From JBHOQX01 sp042408595 (GTDB taxonomy: Bacteria; Chloroflexota; Chloroflexia; Chloroflexales; Roseiflexaceae), in contig JBHOQX010000022.1 of the NCBI GenBank assembly GCA_042408595.1, positions 1 through 64,000 of the forward strand: a stretch of 64,000 bases of DNA, written 5' to 3'. Below are positions 9,150-17,025 of this stretch, one piece after another. Position numbers and translations under genes: made by a program. The first letter of the stretch is position 1, and every line of letters starts with the position of its first letter. The notes under the pieces were generated by a model that ran no database searches, was not told where the DNA came from, and saw only the letters and a list, made by a program, of their open reading frames with translations.

Positions 9150-9420
9150 AATAGACCGTGCGCCCGCGCTTCTGCATGCGGATCAGGCCGGCGAGGCGCA
9201 GCTCCCGCAGGTGGTGCGAGATCGTGGATGGGCTCTGCGCGAAGCGGCAGCAGACCTCGCCGGCGGCGAGCGCGCCCGCCGGATGGCAGGCACCGTCTGG
9301 CGTGATCGAGACTTCCGCGCCGCAACGCCGCAACATCTGGAAGATCTGCAGCCGCGTCGGGTCGCCGAGCGCCCGAAACGCGCGGGCGAGGTGATCGTCC
9401 GGTGATAATTCGATAATCAT
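9031..9420 (-). CDS. arsR: ArsR-family metalloregulator
   Basis: This 129-residue winged-helix repressor has the ArsR core (ALGDPTRLQIFQMLRR, SPSTISHHLRELRLAGLI, RGRTVYYAVD). Two adjacent cysteines (GEVCCRF) lie at the start of the DNA-recognition helix where classical ArsR has its arsenite-binding CxC, and further cysteines (RRCG, GACH) could join in binding. It should repress the arsRC unit until arsenite binds. The ATG at 9420 directly follows a TATGAT -10 box, so the mRNA looks leaderless. The last 18 residues are an out-of-frame reading of the arsC P-loop region. Confidence 0.9.
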   Translation of the reverse strand: MIIELSPDDHLARAFRALGDPTRLQIFQMLRRCGAEVSITPDGACHPAGALAAGEVCCRFAQSPSTISHHLRELRLAGLIRMQKRGRTVYYAVDEAAVTRIAQFLQGEEHGKDKRPVPVYGQLGAEPDG

Positions 9421-9440
9421 AAAAGTATCATACGATTCTT
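9404..9440. promoter_or_regulatory. AT-rich promoter/operator of arsRC
   Basis: This is a sharply AT-rich patch in GC-rich surroundings. On the minus strand TATGAT (9427-9432) lies six bases before the arsR ATG, and ATCATA occurs twice 12 bases apart (9415 and 9427). Overlap of box, repeats and start codon fits autorepression by ArsR. Confidence 0.45.
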
Positions 9441-9451
9441 CGCTGCAGCTG

Positions 9452-10168
9452 TCAACGCCCTGTTGGCGCGCTCGGCGCCATCGCGATGGCCTCGCGCGTT
9501 TCCTCGACGGCGACCGCCCAGATCGCCGCCAGCTCCTCGTCGCTGCGCTGGTAGCGCCCGCCGTAGTTGCCATCGCCGAGCTGCGCCCGGGCGGCGGCCG
9601 CGCCAACCTCGCGCAGTTGCAGGAGGTCGACCGGCGGCTTCGGCGCGTCCGGCTGCGCCACGCCGGCCAGGCGGGTCCACGGAAAATTCTCCATCCACGA
9701 GGCGTGCGACGCGACGGGGTCGGTCTCCTGCACCTTCGCCCAGACGCGCGGCGCGTTCCACCAGTTGTGCCAGCGGACGCGGGCCGCCGGATGATCCGCC
9801 AGCCACTCATCGGCCTGGGCCTGCGCCGGGGCGTTGCCGCCGTGCCCATTGACGAAGACGATGCGGCGGAAGCCCTGCTCGTACAGGCTATCCAGCAGGT
9901 CGCGGAGAACGTGCATGTAAGTCGTGACGCGCAGGGTGACCGTGCCGGGATAGGCGCGGAAGCGCGGCGTGATGCCGTAGGGCAGTGCCGGGAACACCGG
10001 CACGCCGAGCGGTTCGGCGGCCTCGACAGCCACCCGTTCGGCCAGGATGCTGTCGGTGCTGAGGCTGAGGAAAGCGTGCTGCTCCGTGCTGCCGAGCGGC
10101 ACGACCGCCCGGTCGTCCCGTGTCAGGTATGCCTCGACCTGGCCCCAGTTCATGTCGCTGATGCGCAT
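9452..10168 (-). CDS. Creatininase-family amidohydrolase
   Basis: The 238-residue product has the family's metal and active-site motifs: VPLGSTEQHAFLSLSTDS near residue 24 (Glu, His, Asp ligands) and FVNGHGGN near residue 110. Members hydrolyse cyclic or formyl amides, including creatinine and FAPy intermediates of riboflavin and F420 synthesis; the substrate here is not evident. The ATG at 10168 has a GAGGAG ribosome-binding site. It lies downstream of the PfkB kinase gene on the same strand but 170 bases away. Confidence 0.85.
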   Translation of the reverse strand: MRISDMNWGQVEAYLTRDDRAVVPLGSTEQHAFLSLSTDSILAERVAVEAAEPLGVPVFPALPYGITPRFRAYPGTVTLRVTTYMHVLRDLLDSLYEQGFRRIVFVNGHGGNAPAQAQADEWLADHPAARVRWHNWWNAPRVWAKVQETDPVASHASWMENFPWTRLAGVAQPDAPKPPVDLLQLREVGAAAARAQLGDGNYGGRYQRSDEELAAIWAVAVEETREAIAMAPSAPTGR

Positions 10169-10338
10169 GGAATGGCTCCTCGCTGGCTTCATCCTGCTTC
10201 GCACGCCGCGGCCGCGCGCTCCGACGCACGGGCGCATGACCGTGTGCCGCTCACCGCCATCGGGCAGCATCCGCCTACCGCCTGAGAGGCGGTCTGCAAC
10301 GCGCCCAGCAGGGGTGGGGGGACACCCGGTGTCGCCAT

Positions 10339-11268
10339 CTACATCTGTTGGACGGCAGTTTCAGCCGCCAACCGCGCGACATCGCCCAGGTCGAAGCGCG
10401 CCCCGCCGGGCATGAGGGCGTTGGCCGCGCCAGCCGCCACCGCCAGGCGCAGCGCCTCCGGCGTGGGGCGGCCCTGCTCCAGCGCCCAGGCCAGCGCGCC
10501 GAGAAAGACATCCCCGCTGCCGACGGCGCTCACCGCGCGGATCGCCGGGGGGCGGGAGGCCCACGCGCCATCCGGGCCGGCCAGCACCGCCCCGTCCGCG
10601 CCGAGCGTGATGACCACCGCCTGCGGGCCGCGCCGGCGCAACTCCGCCGCCGCCGCCAGTGCCGCCCGGGCATCCGGGATGGAGGCGCCGAGCAGTTCGC
10701 CTGCCTCCTCCTGATTAACCTTCAGCCCCGCCGGCGCGGCCCGCAGCGCCGCCGCCAGCGGCGCGCCGCTGGTATCGGCCCAGACGACGCGCCCGGCTGC
10801 CGCCAGCGCTGTGAGGAGCGCGCCGTAATCGTCCGGCGCGGGGCCGGGCGGCACGCTGCTGCTGATGCAGACCAGCGCCGCATCCCCTGCGGCGCGCCGG
10901 ACATCCTCCGCGAGCCGCGCCCACTCGTCCGGGGCCAGTCGCGGGCCGGTCTCATTGATCACCGTCGCCTCGCCGCCGGCCGGATCGACGATGATAATGC
11001 TGGTGCGTGTCTCGCCGCGGATGGGCGTCCAGACGCTGTCCAGCCCCTCTGCGGCGGCCAACTCCGCCACGCGGCGCCCGGTCGGGCCGCCGAGCGGGCC
11101 GGCGCAGCGGGCGGCCCCGCCGAGCGCCCGCACCGCGCGGGCCACGTTCACCCCCTTGCCGCCGGCGGCGATATGGGCCGCCCCGGCGCGCAGCACCGCG
11201 CCGGGGCGGAAGCCGGGCACGATCACCGTGCGGTCGATGCAGGGGGTCGGCGTGAGGCAGAGGATCAT
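10339..11268 (-). CDS. PfkB-family sugar kinase (1-phosphofructokinase-like)
   Basis: This 309-residue kinase shows GGKGVNVARA near residue 37 and the C-terminal catalytic AVGSGDVFLGA motif, where Asp acts as base. The N-terminal MILCLTPTPCIDRT is typical of the FruK/LacC hexose-phosphate kinase branch, which phosphorylates fructose-1-phosphate or tagatose-6-phosphate with ATP. No sugar transport genes lie nearby to fix the substrate. The ATG at 11268 follows a GAACCCGCCAC context without a good ribosome-binding site; an upstream start would add unconserved residues. Confidence 0.85.
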   Translation of the reverse strand: MILCLTPTPCIDRTVIVPGFRPGAVLRAGAAHIAAGGKGVNVARAVRALGGAARCAGPLGGPTGRRVAELAAAEGLDSVWTPIRGETRTSIIIVDPAGGEATVINETGPRLAPDEWARLAEDVRRAAGDAALVCISSSVPPGPAPDDYGALLTALAAAGRVVWADTSGAPLAAALRAAPAGLKVNQEEAGELLGASIPDARAALAAAAELRRRGPQAVVITLGADGAVLAGPDGAWASRPPAIRAVSAVGSGDVFLGALAWALEQGRPTPEALRLAVAAGAANALMPGGARFDLGDVARLAAETAVQQM

Positions 11269-11296
11269 GTGGCGGGTTCGGGCGGTAGGGTTTGGG

Positions 11297-12184
11297 CTAG
11301 CGGGCAGGTGTCGCGGGCTCGCACGCTGCGACAATCATTCCATAATAGCTCGGCGCTTCGTAGCACAACACCTGGCTGTGCATCGGCACGCGCTCCAGCG
11401 CCCCGGCGAGGATCAGCGTCTGCCAGAGGCCGTCGATCGCGGCGGCCTGCGCCAGCTCCTCCGGCAGGTCGATCAGGCGGCCCGGCGCGCTGTCGCGCAG
11501 CGCCGCGACCACCAGCGCGTCCACCTCGGCGGCCGCCGGGTGGTAGCCGTAGGGGCCACTTGCCTTGTGCGTGTGGCCCCAGTCGCACGACGCGATGAAC
11601 GCCACGCGCCGCCCATCCCGCGCTGCGGCATCGGCCAGCGCCCGGCCGAACGCGACCAGCGCCGCCCGCGGCAGCGCCCGCGAGGGCGTCAGAATGACGA
11701 CCGGCGGCCCATCGTCGCGCGCCGGCGGGTCGGCCAGCACGTCGCCCTTGCCCGGCATGTCGCGTCCGTAGCCGAGGAACCAGAGCGGCGTGAGCGCGCC
11801 CCAGTCGAGCGGGATGGCGCTCTGCGCGCGGCGGTTGCCAGCATAGCCGGCCAGCGCAACCGGCACGCCCGCCGCCCGCGCCGCCGCGGCGATCCCGTCG
11901 GTCAGCGCCGCGTCCACTGGCACGTTCAGCTCCACCTGCCGCCCCTGCCAGCGGAGCGTGCCCGCCGCCCGCGCCACCGCGGCCAGGCAGACCGCGCCCT
12001 CCACCCGGACGCCGTGCGGCGTGGCGACGACGAGCACGTCGGGGCGGGCCGCAGCGCAGCGCCGCCCGAGCTCCTCCATCGCCGCCCGGGTCGCCAGCGC
12101 GCCCTCGGCATCCTCGCTGAGCGCCGGGATGATCGGCCAGCCGTGCGGCGCGACGGCTGCGAAGATCAGACCGCTCTTGACCAC
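11297..12184 (-). CDS. LigB-type class III extradiol dioxygenase-like protein
   Basis: This 295-residue protein resembles the LigB catalytic subunit fold: iron-ligand-like histidines in AVAPHGWPIIP (about residue 14) and VVATPHGVRV (about 57), and a distal SCDWGHTH motif. Such proteins cleave catechols or, in the MEMO/AMMECR branch, have roles in protein or lipid modification. No partner ring-degrading genes are nearby, so the substrate is open. The start is GTG at 12184. It is tightly followed by the PfkB kinase gene (28 bases), a likely two-gene unit. Confidence 0.75.
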   Translation of the reverse strand: MVKSGLIFAAVAPHGWPIIPALSEDAEGALATRAAMEELGRRCAAARPDVLVVATPHGVRVEGAVCLAAVARAAGTLRWQGRQVELNVPVDAALTDGIAAAARAAGVPVALAGYAGNRRAQSAIPLDWGALTPLWFLGYGRDMPGKGDVLADPPARDDGPPVVILTPSRALPRAALVAFGRALADAAARDGRRVAFIASCDWGHTHKASGPYGYHPAAAEVDALVVAALRDSAPGRLIDLPEELAQAAAIDGLWQTLILAGALERVPMHSQVLCYEAPSYYGMIVAACEPATPAR

Positions 12185-12230
12185 GCTGAATACCGATTCA
12201 TAATCGGGTGTACGCAGTCGCCTGGAACGT

Positions 12231-12310
12231 GGGAGGTGTGGCGGGATGCAGGCCTGCCACAGCGTGCATGGGCTCGCACACGCGCGCCCAAGACAGGGTC
12301 GCGGACGGGC
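12231..12310. repeat. Hairpin repeat, copy A
   Basis: GGAGGTGTGGCGGG, a small stem (GCAGGCCTGC) and the CACACGCGCGCCCAAGA tail match copies B (15290) and C (30711). It fills the gap between purC and the LigB-like gene. Confidence 0.6.
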
Positions 12311-12327
12311 GCATCACGCATAGCTCA

Positions 12328-13179
12328 TCACTTCTCCCACGCATCTGTCATCGCCGCGACCGCCTCATACAGCCGGCGCACCTCCGCCAGGCCCTCGTCC
12401 GTCACCTCGCGCATGTTGCGGTACACCTGCTTGTCGAGCATGCGCGCCTTGTCGCCCCCCGGCCATAGCCGCCAGGAGTCGTTGTCGATCATGTCGGCGA
12501 CGAGAAGCCCTGCGTTTTGCGTGCTGCGTGTTGAGGGTTGCGTGTCGAGCGGCTGTTTCGGCGGTTCCGCGTCCTCCGTTTCGCTTCCCTGCACCCGGAA
12601 CCCTGCACCCTGCGCCCCCGCCACCGGACGGCCAAATTCGATCTTTAGATCGCACAGCGTCACGCCCTGCGCGGCCCAGGCGTCCTCCAGCACCGTGAAG
12701 ACGCGCCGGCCCATCGCGGCCATCTCCGCTACCTCGGCAGGGGTGGCGACGCCCTGGGCGACGATCTCGGCCTCGCCGATCTGCGGGTCGTGCCGGGCGT
12801 CGTCCTTCAGGAAGAACTCGACCAGCGGCGGGTCGAAGCGCGTGCCTTCGGCTACGCCCGGGTGGCGACGCAGGTACGAGCCGGTGGCGACGCGCCGCAT
12901 CACGACCTCCAGCGGGATCATGGCGCAGCGTCGCACGACCGTCGCGTCCGGCGCGGGGGCGCCGACGAAGTGCGTGGCGATGCCGGCGCGGTTCAGCAAA
13001 CTTAAGACATTGGCTGCGGTGCGACCGGTCAGCGCGCCTTTGCCGGGGATCTGGTTGCGCCGCGCGCCATCCCCGGCAGAGATGCTGTCCTTGTGGATGA
13101 GGATCGCCAGCGCCGGGTCGTCCGGGTGCGCGTAGACGATCTTCGTCTTGCCCTCAGCAAGCTTCGGCCCAAGCTCCAT
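12328..13179 (-). CDS. purC: SAICAR synthase PurC with a repeat-derived insertion
   Basis: PurC joins CAIR and aspartate in purine synthesis. The 283-residue product shows GKTKIVYAHPDD, the HKDSISAGDG substrate loop, RRVATGSYLRR and the C-terminal DNDSWRLWP and DKQVYR motifs. It is about 45 residues longer than usual because a low-complexity insert (residues about 186-228, GAGFRVQGSE and LDTQPSTRSTQ) sits between KIEFGRP and LLVADMID. The insert is encoded by simple DNA repeats. The ATG at 13179 has GAGGG upstream; a GTG at 13242 is the alternative. purM lies upstream on the same strand, separated by one unrelated gene. Confidence 0.93.
   Translation of the reverse strand: MELGPKLAEGKTKIVYAHPDDPALAILIHKDSISAGDGARRNQIPGKGALTGRTAANVLSLLNRAGIATHFVGAPAPDATVVRRCAMIPLEVVMRRVATGSYLRRHPGVAEGTRFDPPLVEFFLKDDARHDPQIGEAEIVAQGVATPAEVAEMAAMGRRVFTVLEDAWAAQGVTLCDLKIEFGRPVAGAQGAGFRVQGSETEDAEPPKQPLDTQPSTRSTQNAGLLVADMIDNDSWRLWPGGDKARMLDKQVYRNMREVTDEGLAEVRRLYEAVAAMTDAWEK
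12495..12625. repeat. Simple repeat block within purC
   Basis: It has two simple parts. TGCG/TGTTG units (GCGTGCTGCGTGTTGAGG) lie at 12515-12545, and CCCTGCACCCGGAACCCTGC units at 12585-12615. They encode the extra PurC loop. Both look like short intergenic repeats that entered a tolerant surface loop. Confidence 0.65.
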
Positions 13180-13291
13180 CTGGCCCTCGTTGTCCGTCTG
13201 TAGTTTGGCGATGGCACGTTTAGACAGGGGAACAGCGTGCACGACCCCGCCCGCTGCGATCCTCGATCCGCGCCGTGGCACATCGGTATCG

Positions 13292-13678
13292 CTACGGCGC
13301 GGCGCACGGCGGATCCCCTGGCTGGCCATTGGCGACGATCGCGACGCGCGTCGCCTGCATCTGTGGCGGAAAGCTCTCCGCCACCACGCCCGTCGTCCAG
13401 ATCTCGACGCGCTGACCCGGCGCGAGCGCATTGAACTGTACCGCATTAGGCCGCCGCCGCTGGTCGATCAGCTCGGTCGTGCCGGTCACGCGCACGCTGG
13501 CGACCCGCGGCTCGCCACTGGCCGCGCAGAATAGGACGCTGCCGCTCCGTCCATCTGCCGCTGGCGTCACGACGCCCAGGTAACCGGTCTGGCCGGGGTT
13601 GCGCAGTAGGAAGACCACAAGGGCGCCGCTGACGGCGAGCATGACCAGGAGCACGAGCACTGCGGTTCGGATGTTCAT
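13292..13678 (-). CDS. Small membrane-anchored protein, DUF3221-like
   Basis: The 128-residue product has one N-terminal membrane segment (residues 5-24) and an extracellular beta-rich domain. The C-terminal pattern (APGQRVEIWTTGVVAESFPPQ) resembles DUF3221 proteins of unknown function, which have a similar glycine, valine and ESYP-like ending. Two cysteines (FCAASGE and PPCAAP) may pair outside the cell. The ATG at 13678 follows an AGGAAACAG site, and a TATAAT box lies about 40 bases upstream. The family call is tentative. Confidence 0.65.
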   Translation of the reverse strand: MNIRTAVLVLLVMLAVSGALVVFLLRNPGQTGYLGVVTPAADGRSGSVLFCAASGEPRVASVRVTGTTELIDQRRRPNAVQFNALAPGQRVEIWTTGVVAESFPPQMQATRVAIVANGQPGDPPCAAP

Positions 13679-13846
13679 CTGTTTCCTGTATCCGGAATGG
13701 CGCTGATCGAGGAGATTATAGCACCCCACGGCTGGTGGGCGCAGCATGTGCAGAGGAGCAAAGCCTTCCGAGAGCCTTCCACTCCCGCAAGCAAGCATAG
13801 TTCTGGCTGTCGGACCGTCTGATCCCTGATCGCTTTCACCTTTTTG

Positions 13847-14857
13847 TCATACGAGGCGTACGCCATCTCCCGGAGCCACCTCGCCCACGAGCCGCGTCTC
13901 GGGCAGGGCGCGCAGCGCGGCGTCCGCGGCGTCCGGCGGGACGACAACCAGCATGCCGAGGCCCATGTTCAGTGTGTGGAACGCCTCGCGCTCGTCCAGC
14001 CCGCCAGCGGCGACCAGCCACTCGCAGATCGGCGGCACGTCCCAGCTTTCGCGGCGTACCAGCGCGCCGTGGCCGGCCGGCAGCACGCGCGGCAGGTTGT
14101 CGTACACCCCGCCGCCGGTGATGTGCGCGAGCGCCCGGATCGGCACGCCCGCCGCCCACAGCGCTTCGATGTCCGGCAGATAGCTGCGGTGTATCGCCAG
14201 CAGCGCCTCGCCGACGGTCTGTCCGCCGAGCAGCTCCGGGCGCGCGCCGTAATCCCCGCCGAGCGCCTGCGCCACCACCCGCCGCGCTAGCGAGTAGCCG
14301 TTGGTGTGCAGCCCGGTCGAAGGGAGCGCGATGATCGCATCGCCCGCCGCGACGCCATGCGGCAGCATCCGCTCGCGCTCCACTGCGCCGACGATCGTGC
14401 CGGCCAGGTCGAACGCCCCCTCGCGGTATACCCCTGGCATCTCGGCGGTCTCCCCCCCGAGCAGGGCGCACCCGGCGGCGCGGCAGGCCGCCGCCACCCC
14501 ACCGACGATCTCCGCCACCTGCGCCGGATCGAGCGCCGCGACGGCGATGTAGTCGAGGAAGAACAGCGGCCGCGCGCCCTGCGCCAGGATATCGTTCACA
14601 CAGTGGTTGACCAGGTCCTGCCCGACGGTATCGTAGCGCCCGAGCGCCGCAGCGACCAGAGTCTTCGTGCCCACTCCATCGGTCGAGGCGACCAGGATGG
14701 GGCCGACGTGGGGGGTCTGGCTCAAATCGAAGCACCCGCCGAATGCGCCCATCCCGGCCAGCACGGCGGGTCCGTAGGTCGATCGGATAGCCGCGGACAT
14801 CAGTTCAGTGGCGCGATTGGCGGCGGCGATGTTGACGCCGGATTCAGCGTAGCTCAT
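13847..14857 (-). CDS. purM: Phosphoribosylformylglycinamidine cyclo-ligase PurM
   Basis: PurM (AIR synthetase) closes the imidazole ring in purine synthesis using ATP. The 336-residue product shows the signatures STDGVGTKTL, HCVNDILAQGARPLFFLDY, LLGGETAEMPGVY, STGLHTNGYSLAR and HITGGGVYDNLPR in the expected order. The ATG at 14857 is conserved in character (SYAESGVNI); the few upstream codons are not. A TATACT -10 box (14902-14907) lies about 45 bases upstream. purC lies 670 bases downstream on the same strand. Confidence 0.96.
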   Translation of the reverse strand: MSYAESGVNIAAANRATELMSAAIRSTYGPAVLAGMGAFGGCFDLSQTPHVGPILVASTDGVGTKTLVAAALGRYDTVGQDLVNHCVNDILAQGARPLFFLDYIAVAALDPAQVAEIVGGVAAACRAAGCALLGGETAEMPGVYREGAFDLAGTIVGAVERERMLPHGVAAGDAIIALPSTGLHTNGYSLARRVVAQALGGDYGARPELLGGQTVGEALLAIHRSYLPDIEALWAAGVPIRALAHITGGGVYDNLPRVLPAGHGALVRRESWDVPPICEWLVAAGGLDEREAFHTLNMGLGMLVVVPPDAADAALRALPETRLVGEVAPGDGVRLV

Positions 14858-14901
14858 GGCTGCGTGCTGCGTGAAGCATAATCTATGGATGAAGCGCGGA
14901 G

Positions 14902-14949
14902 AGTATACCACGGGTGGGATTGCCTATGGATCGCGGCCTATGATATACT
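14902..14949. promoter_or_regulatory. Divergent promoter pair
   Basis: On the minus strand TATACT (14902-14907) would serve purM. On the plus strand TTGCCT (14920-14925) and TATACT (14944-14949), 18 bases apart, form a good sigma-70 promoter that fires into 500 bases lacking a convincing gene. Confidence 0.55.
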
Positions 14950-14955
14950 CTGTGC

Positions 14956-15285
14956 TACAGCGACGGATGAGTCAGCCAGCACTTGATCCCGCTGTGCTAC
15001 ATGGGAACGTTTACACGGAAAAGGATTGAATCGCCGCTGCGACCAACTCATCGGTATCGGCCGGTGCTGTTCGCGTCGGGCGACCGCCACCCGCCAGGAG
15101 ATCCATCAGGAGGTTGTGATCCGCAGGTGGCCGGGCGACAACCGCAGCAACTGACTCCCGTCAGCGACGCCCTGTACACGCTGGTTTCGCCCATGTCCAG
15201 GATCGATACGTAACCACAACTGCAGCCAGACGTACTAACGCTCGCGCTTCCGTTCAATAATCAGGACGTACGCGGTCGCCCGTGG
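14956..15285 (+). other. Intergenic region, possible untranslated RNA
   Basis: A good plus-strand promoter reads into this stretch. The one open frame (14983-15213) has no ribosome-binding site and a composition unlike the neighbours. I could not match the sequence to tmRNA, 6S, SRP or RNase P RNA, or to a known riboswitch. It may be an RNA gene or a long leader. Confidence 0.25.
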
Positions 15286-15289
15286 CGCG

Positions 15290-15420
15290 GCAGGTGTGGC
15301 GGGCCGCAGGTCCGCCACAGCCTTCGTTTTCGCGTGGACACGCGCGCCGTCGCGCACCTGTCCGCGCCCAAGAACGGGTTCTGGAGGGCGAAGCCCTCCG
15401 AACCTCCCCACCGCGTCCGC
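15290..15420. repeat. Hairpin repeat, copy B (longest copy)
   Basis: It begins with CAGGTGTGGCGGG and a stem of GGCGGGCC with GGTCCGCC. It continues through TTCGTTTTCGCG and CACGCGCGCC and ends with a second stem, GGAGGGC and GCCCTCC, then GAACCTCCCC. The right end matches the core of copies D-F in reverse orientation. Confidence 0.65.
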
Positions 15421-15434
15421 CCTATCAATAATGT

Positions 15435-17025
15435 ATGGATGACCTCTGGCACGGCAGAGCGGCGCGGGCCGCCCTGGCCGGCCAGGCTCGCGAGTACGCC
15501 GTGGTTGAGCCCGGAGTCGCCGGGCCGTCGCCCGCCAGTGTGTACCCCGGCGTCGCCGTGTACGGCGGGACAATCAACGGCCCGGTCGTTGACATCAACA
15601 CAGGGACGATCAACTACTACACGCTGGCGATCAGTGGCGACGGCACACGCCTGGGCCACGGGCCGGCGGTACCGGTGACGGCACGCGCCCGCGTGCTGCG
15701 GCTGCCGCGCCCGCTGCGCGTGTTCTACGACCGCGAAGAGACGCTGGCCGCGCTGGAGTGCGAACTGACAGCCGGCGGCGGGGCCTGGCTCCACGGCACG
15801 CCCGGCTGCGGCCTCTCCGCTGTGCTGCGCCAAGCGGCCAATCGGCCCGCCGCCGCCGGCCTGCCGCATGGCGCGCTGTACCTTGACGGCGCGCTGGAGA
15901 CAGACGACCCCGACGAGTTGCTGCGCCGCCTGTACGTGGCCTATCACGAGTGCCCGATCCCGCTGGCGGTGCATCCCGAGGCGGCCCGGACGTTTCTGAG
16001 CGAGCGCCAGGCGCTGTTCGTGTTCGTCCAGCTCCCGCTGCCGCACGATACCCTGGCAGGGCTGGCCGACACGCTACGGATGAGCGCGGTGTTGATCGCC
16101 GCTGAAGGGGACGCGCCCTCCGGCCTGGCGGATGTCGCCCTGGACGGGCTGCCCCGCGCCGAGGCCCTGCGCCTGCCGGCGGCCACCGCCGACGCCGGAG
16201 AGGAGGGGGAGGTGCTCGAGCGGCTGTGCGACGCGCTGGCAGATACCCCACTAGCGCTGGTGCTGGCGGGGCGGATGCTGCGGGCGCGGGTCGCGTCGGC
16301 ACGGCAGCTGGCGGCCACGGCCGAAGCGTTGGCAGCGGCGATTCCGCGCGCGGGCCGTCGGGCAGGCGGGCGCGCCAGCGCCGGGAGAGCCGCTGCTGGT
16401 CGCGGGGCAGCTTGTGGTGCAGGTGCTCGCCGCGGACGAGTGCGCGGTGCTGGCGGCACTGGCGCGGGCGGCGCATCTCGACCTGGCGGCGCTCACCGCC
16501 GTAAGCCGCTTGAACGGGGCGGCGGTCGAGGCGGCGCTGCGCCGCCTGATCGACCTGGGACTGGTGCTGGCCGGCAGCGATCGGTACCAGGTGGCGCATA
16601 CCAGCCTCCGGCGCATCTTTGATCGCATCCTTCCGGCGGGCGGCCAGCACAGCGCCGCAGCCACGTATTTTGCAGCCGCCGCCGGCCAACACGCCACAGA
16701 TATCGAGTGGCTGCTACGCGAGCAGCCGAACCTGTTGGACGCGGCGCGGACGCTGTTGGCCGATGGGCGGGCGGCGGACGCCGGCGCGCTGATGAAGACG
16801 CTGCAGCCGGCGCTGGCGGTGAGCGGGCAGTGGAGCGGCTGGGGCCGGGCGGTGGACCTGGCGGAGGAGGCGGCCCGCGCCAGCGGCGACAGCGCGCTGC
16901 GCGCCTGGGCGCTCCATGAACGCGGCACGCGCGCTGGGCTGCTGGGCGACCGGGCGGCGCCGGCGCAGGCGCTCCGCGCGGCGCTGGCGCTGCGGCGGGC
17001 GCTCGGCGACCGGGCGAGCAGGTGA
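15435..17025 (+). pseudogene. STAND/NB-ARC-like ATPase broken by a frameshift
   Basis: The first frame (to about 16350) encodes a glycine-rich beta segment (VYGGTINGPVVDINTG), a P-loop region and the NB-ARC-type end DTPLALVLAGRML. The next frame then continues smoothly (GAPAPGEPLLVAG, a winged helix around LAADECAVLAALARAAHL, then helical repeats) to the stop at 17025. Joining them needs one base to be skipped near CCGCGCGCGGGCC at 16344-16356. The Walker A motif reads GTPGCGLS, with Leu in place of the essential Lys, so ATP binding is doubtful. STAND proteins act as signalling switches. It could be a decayed gene, a sequencing error or a programmed shift. Its stop overlaps the next gene. Confidence 0.7.

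Noticed and set aside
15019..15032. GGAAAAGGATTGAA, resembling the end of a CRISPR repeat
   Set aside because: It occurs once; there are no spaced copies or cas genes.
14983..15213. Small plus-strand open frame of 76 codons
   Set aside because: It has no ribosome-binding site, odd composition and no recognisable motif; it is more likely untranslated sequence after the promoter at 14920-14949.
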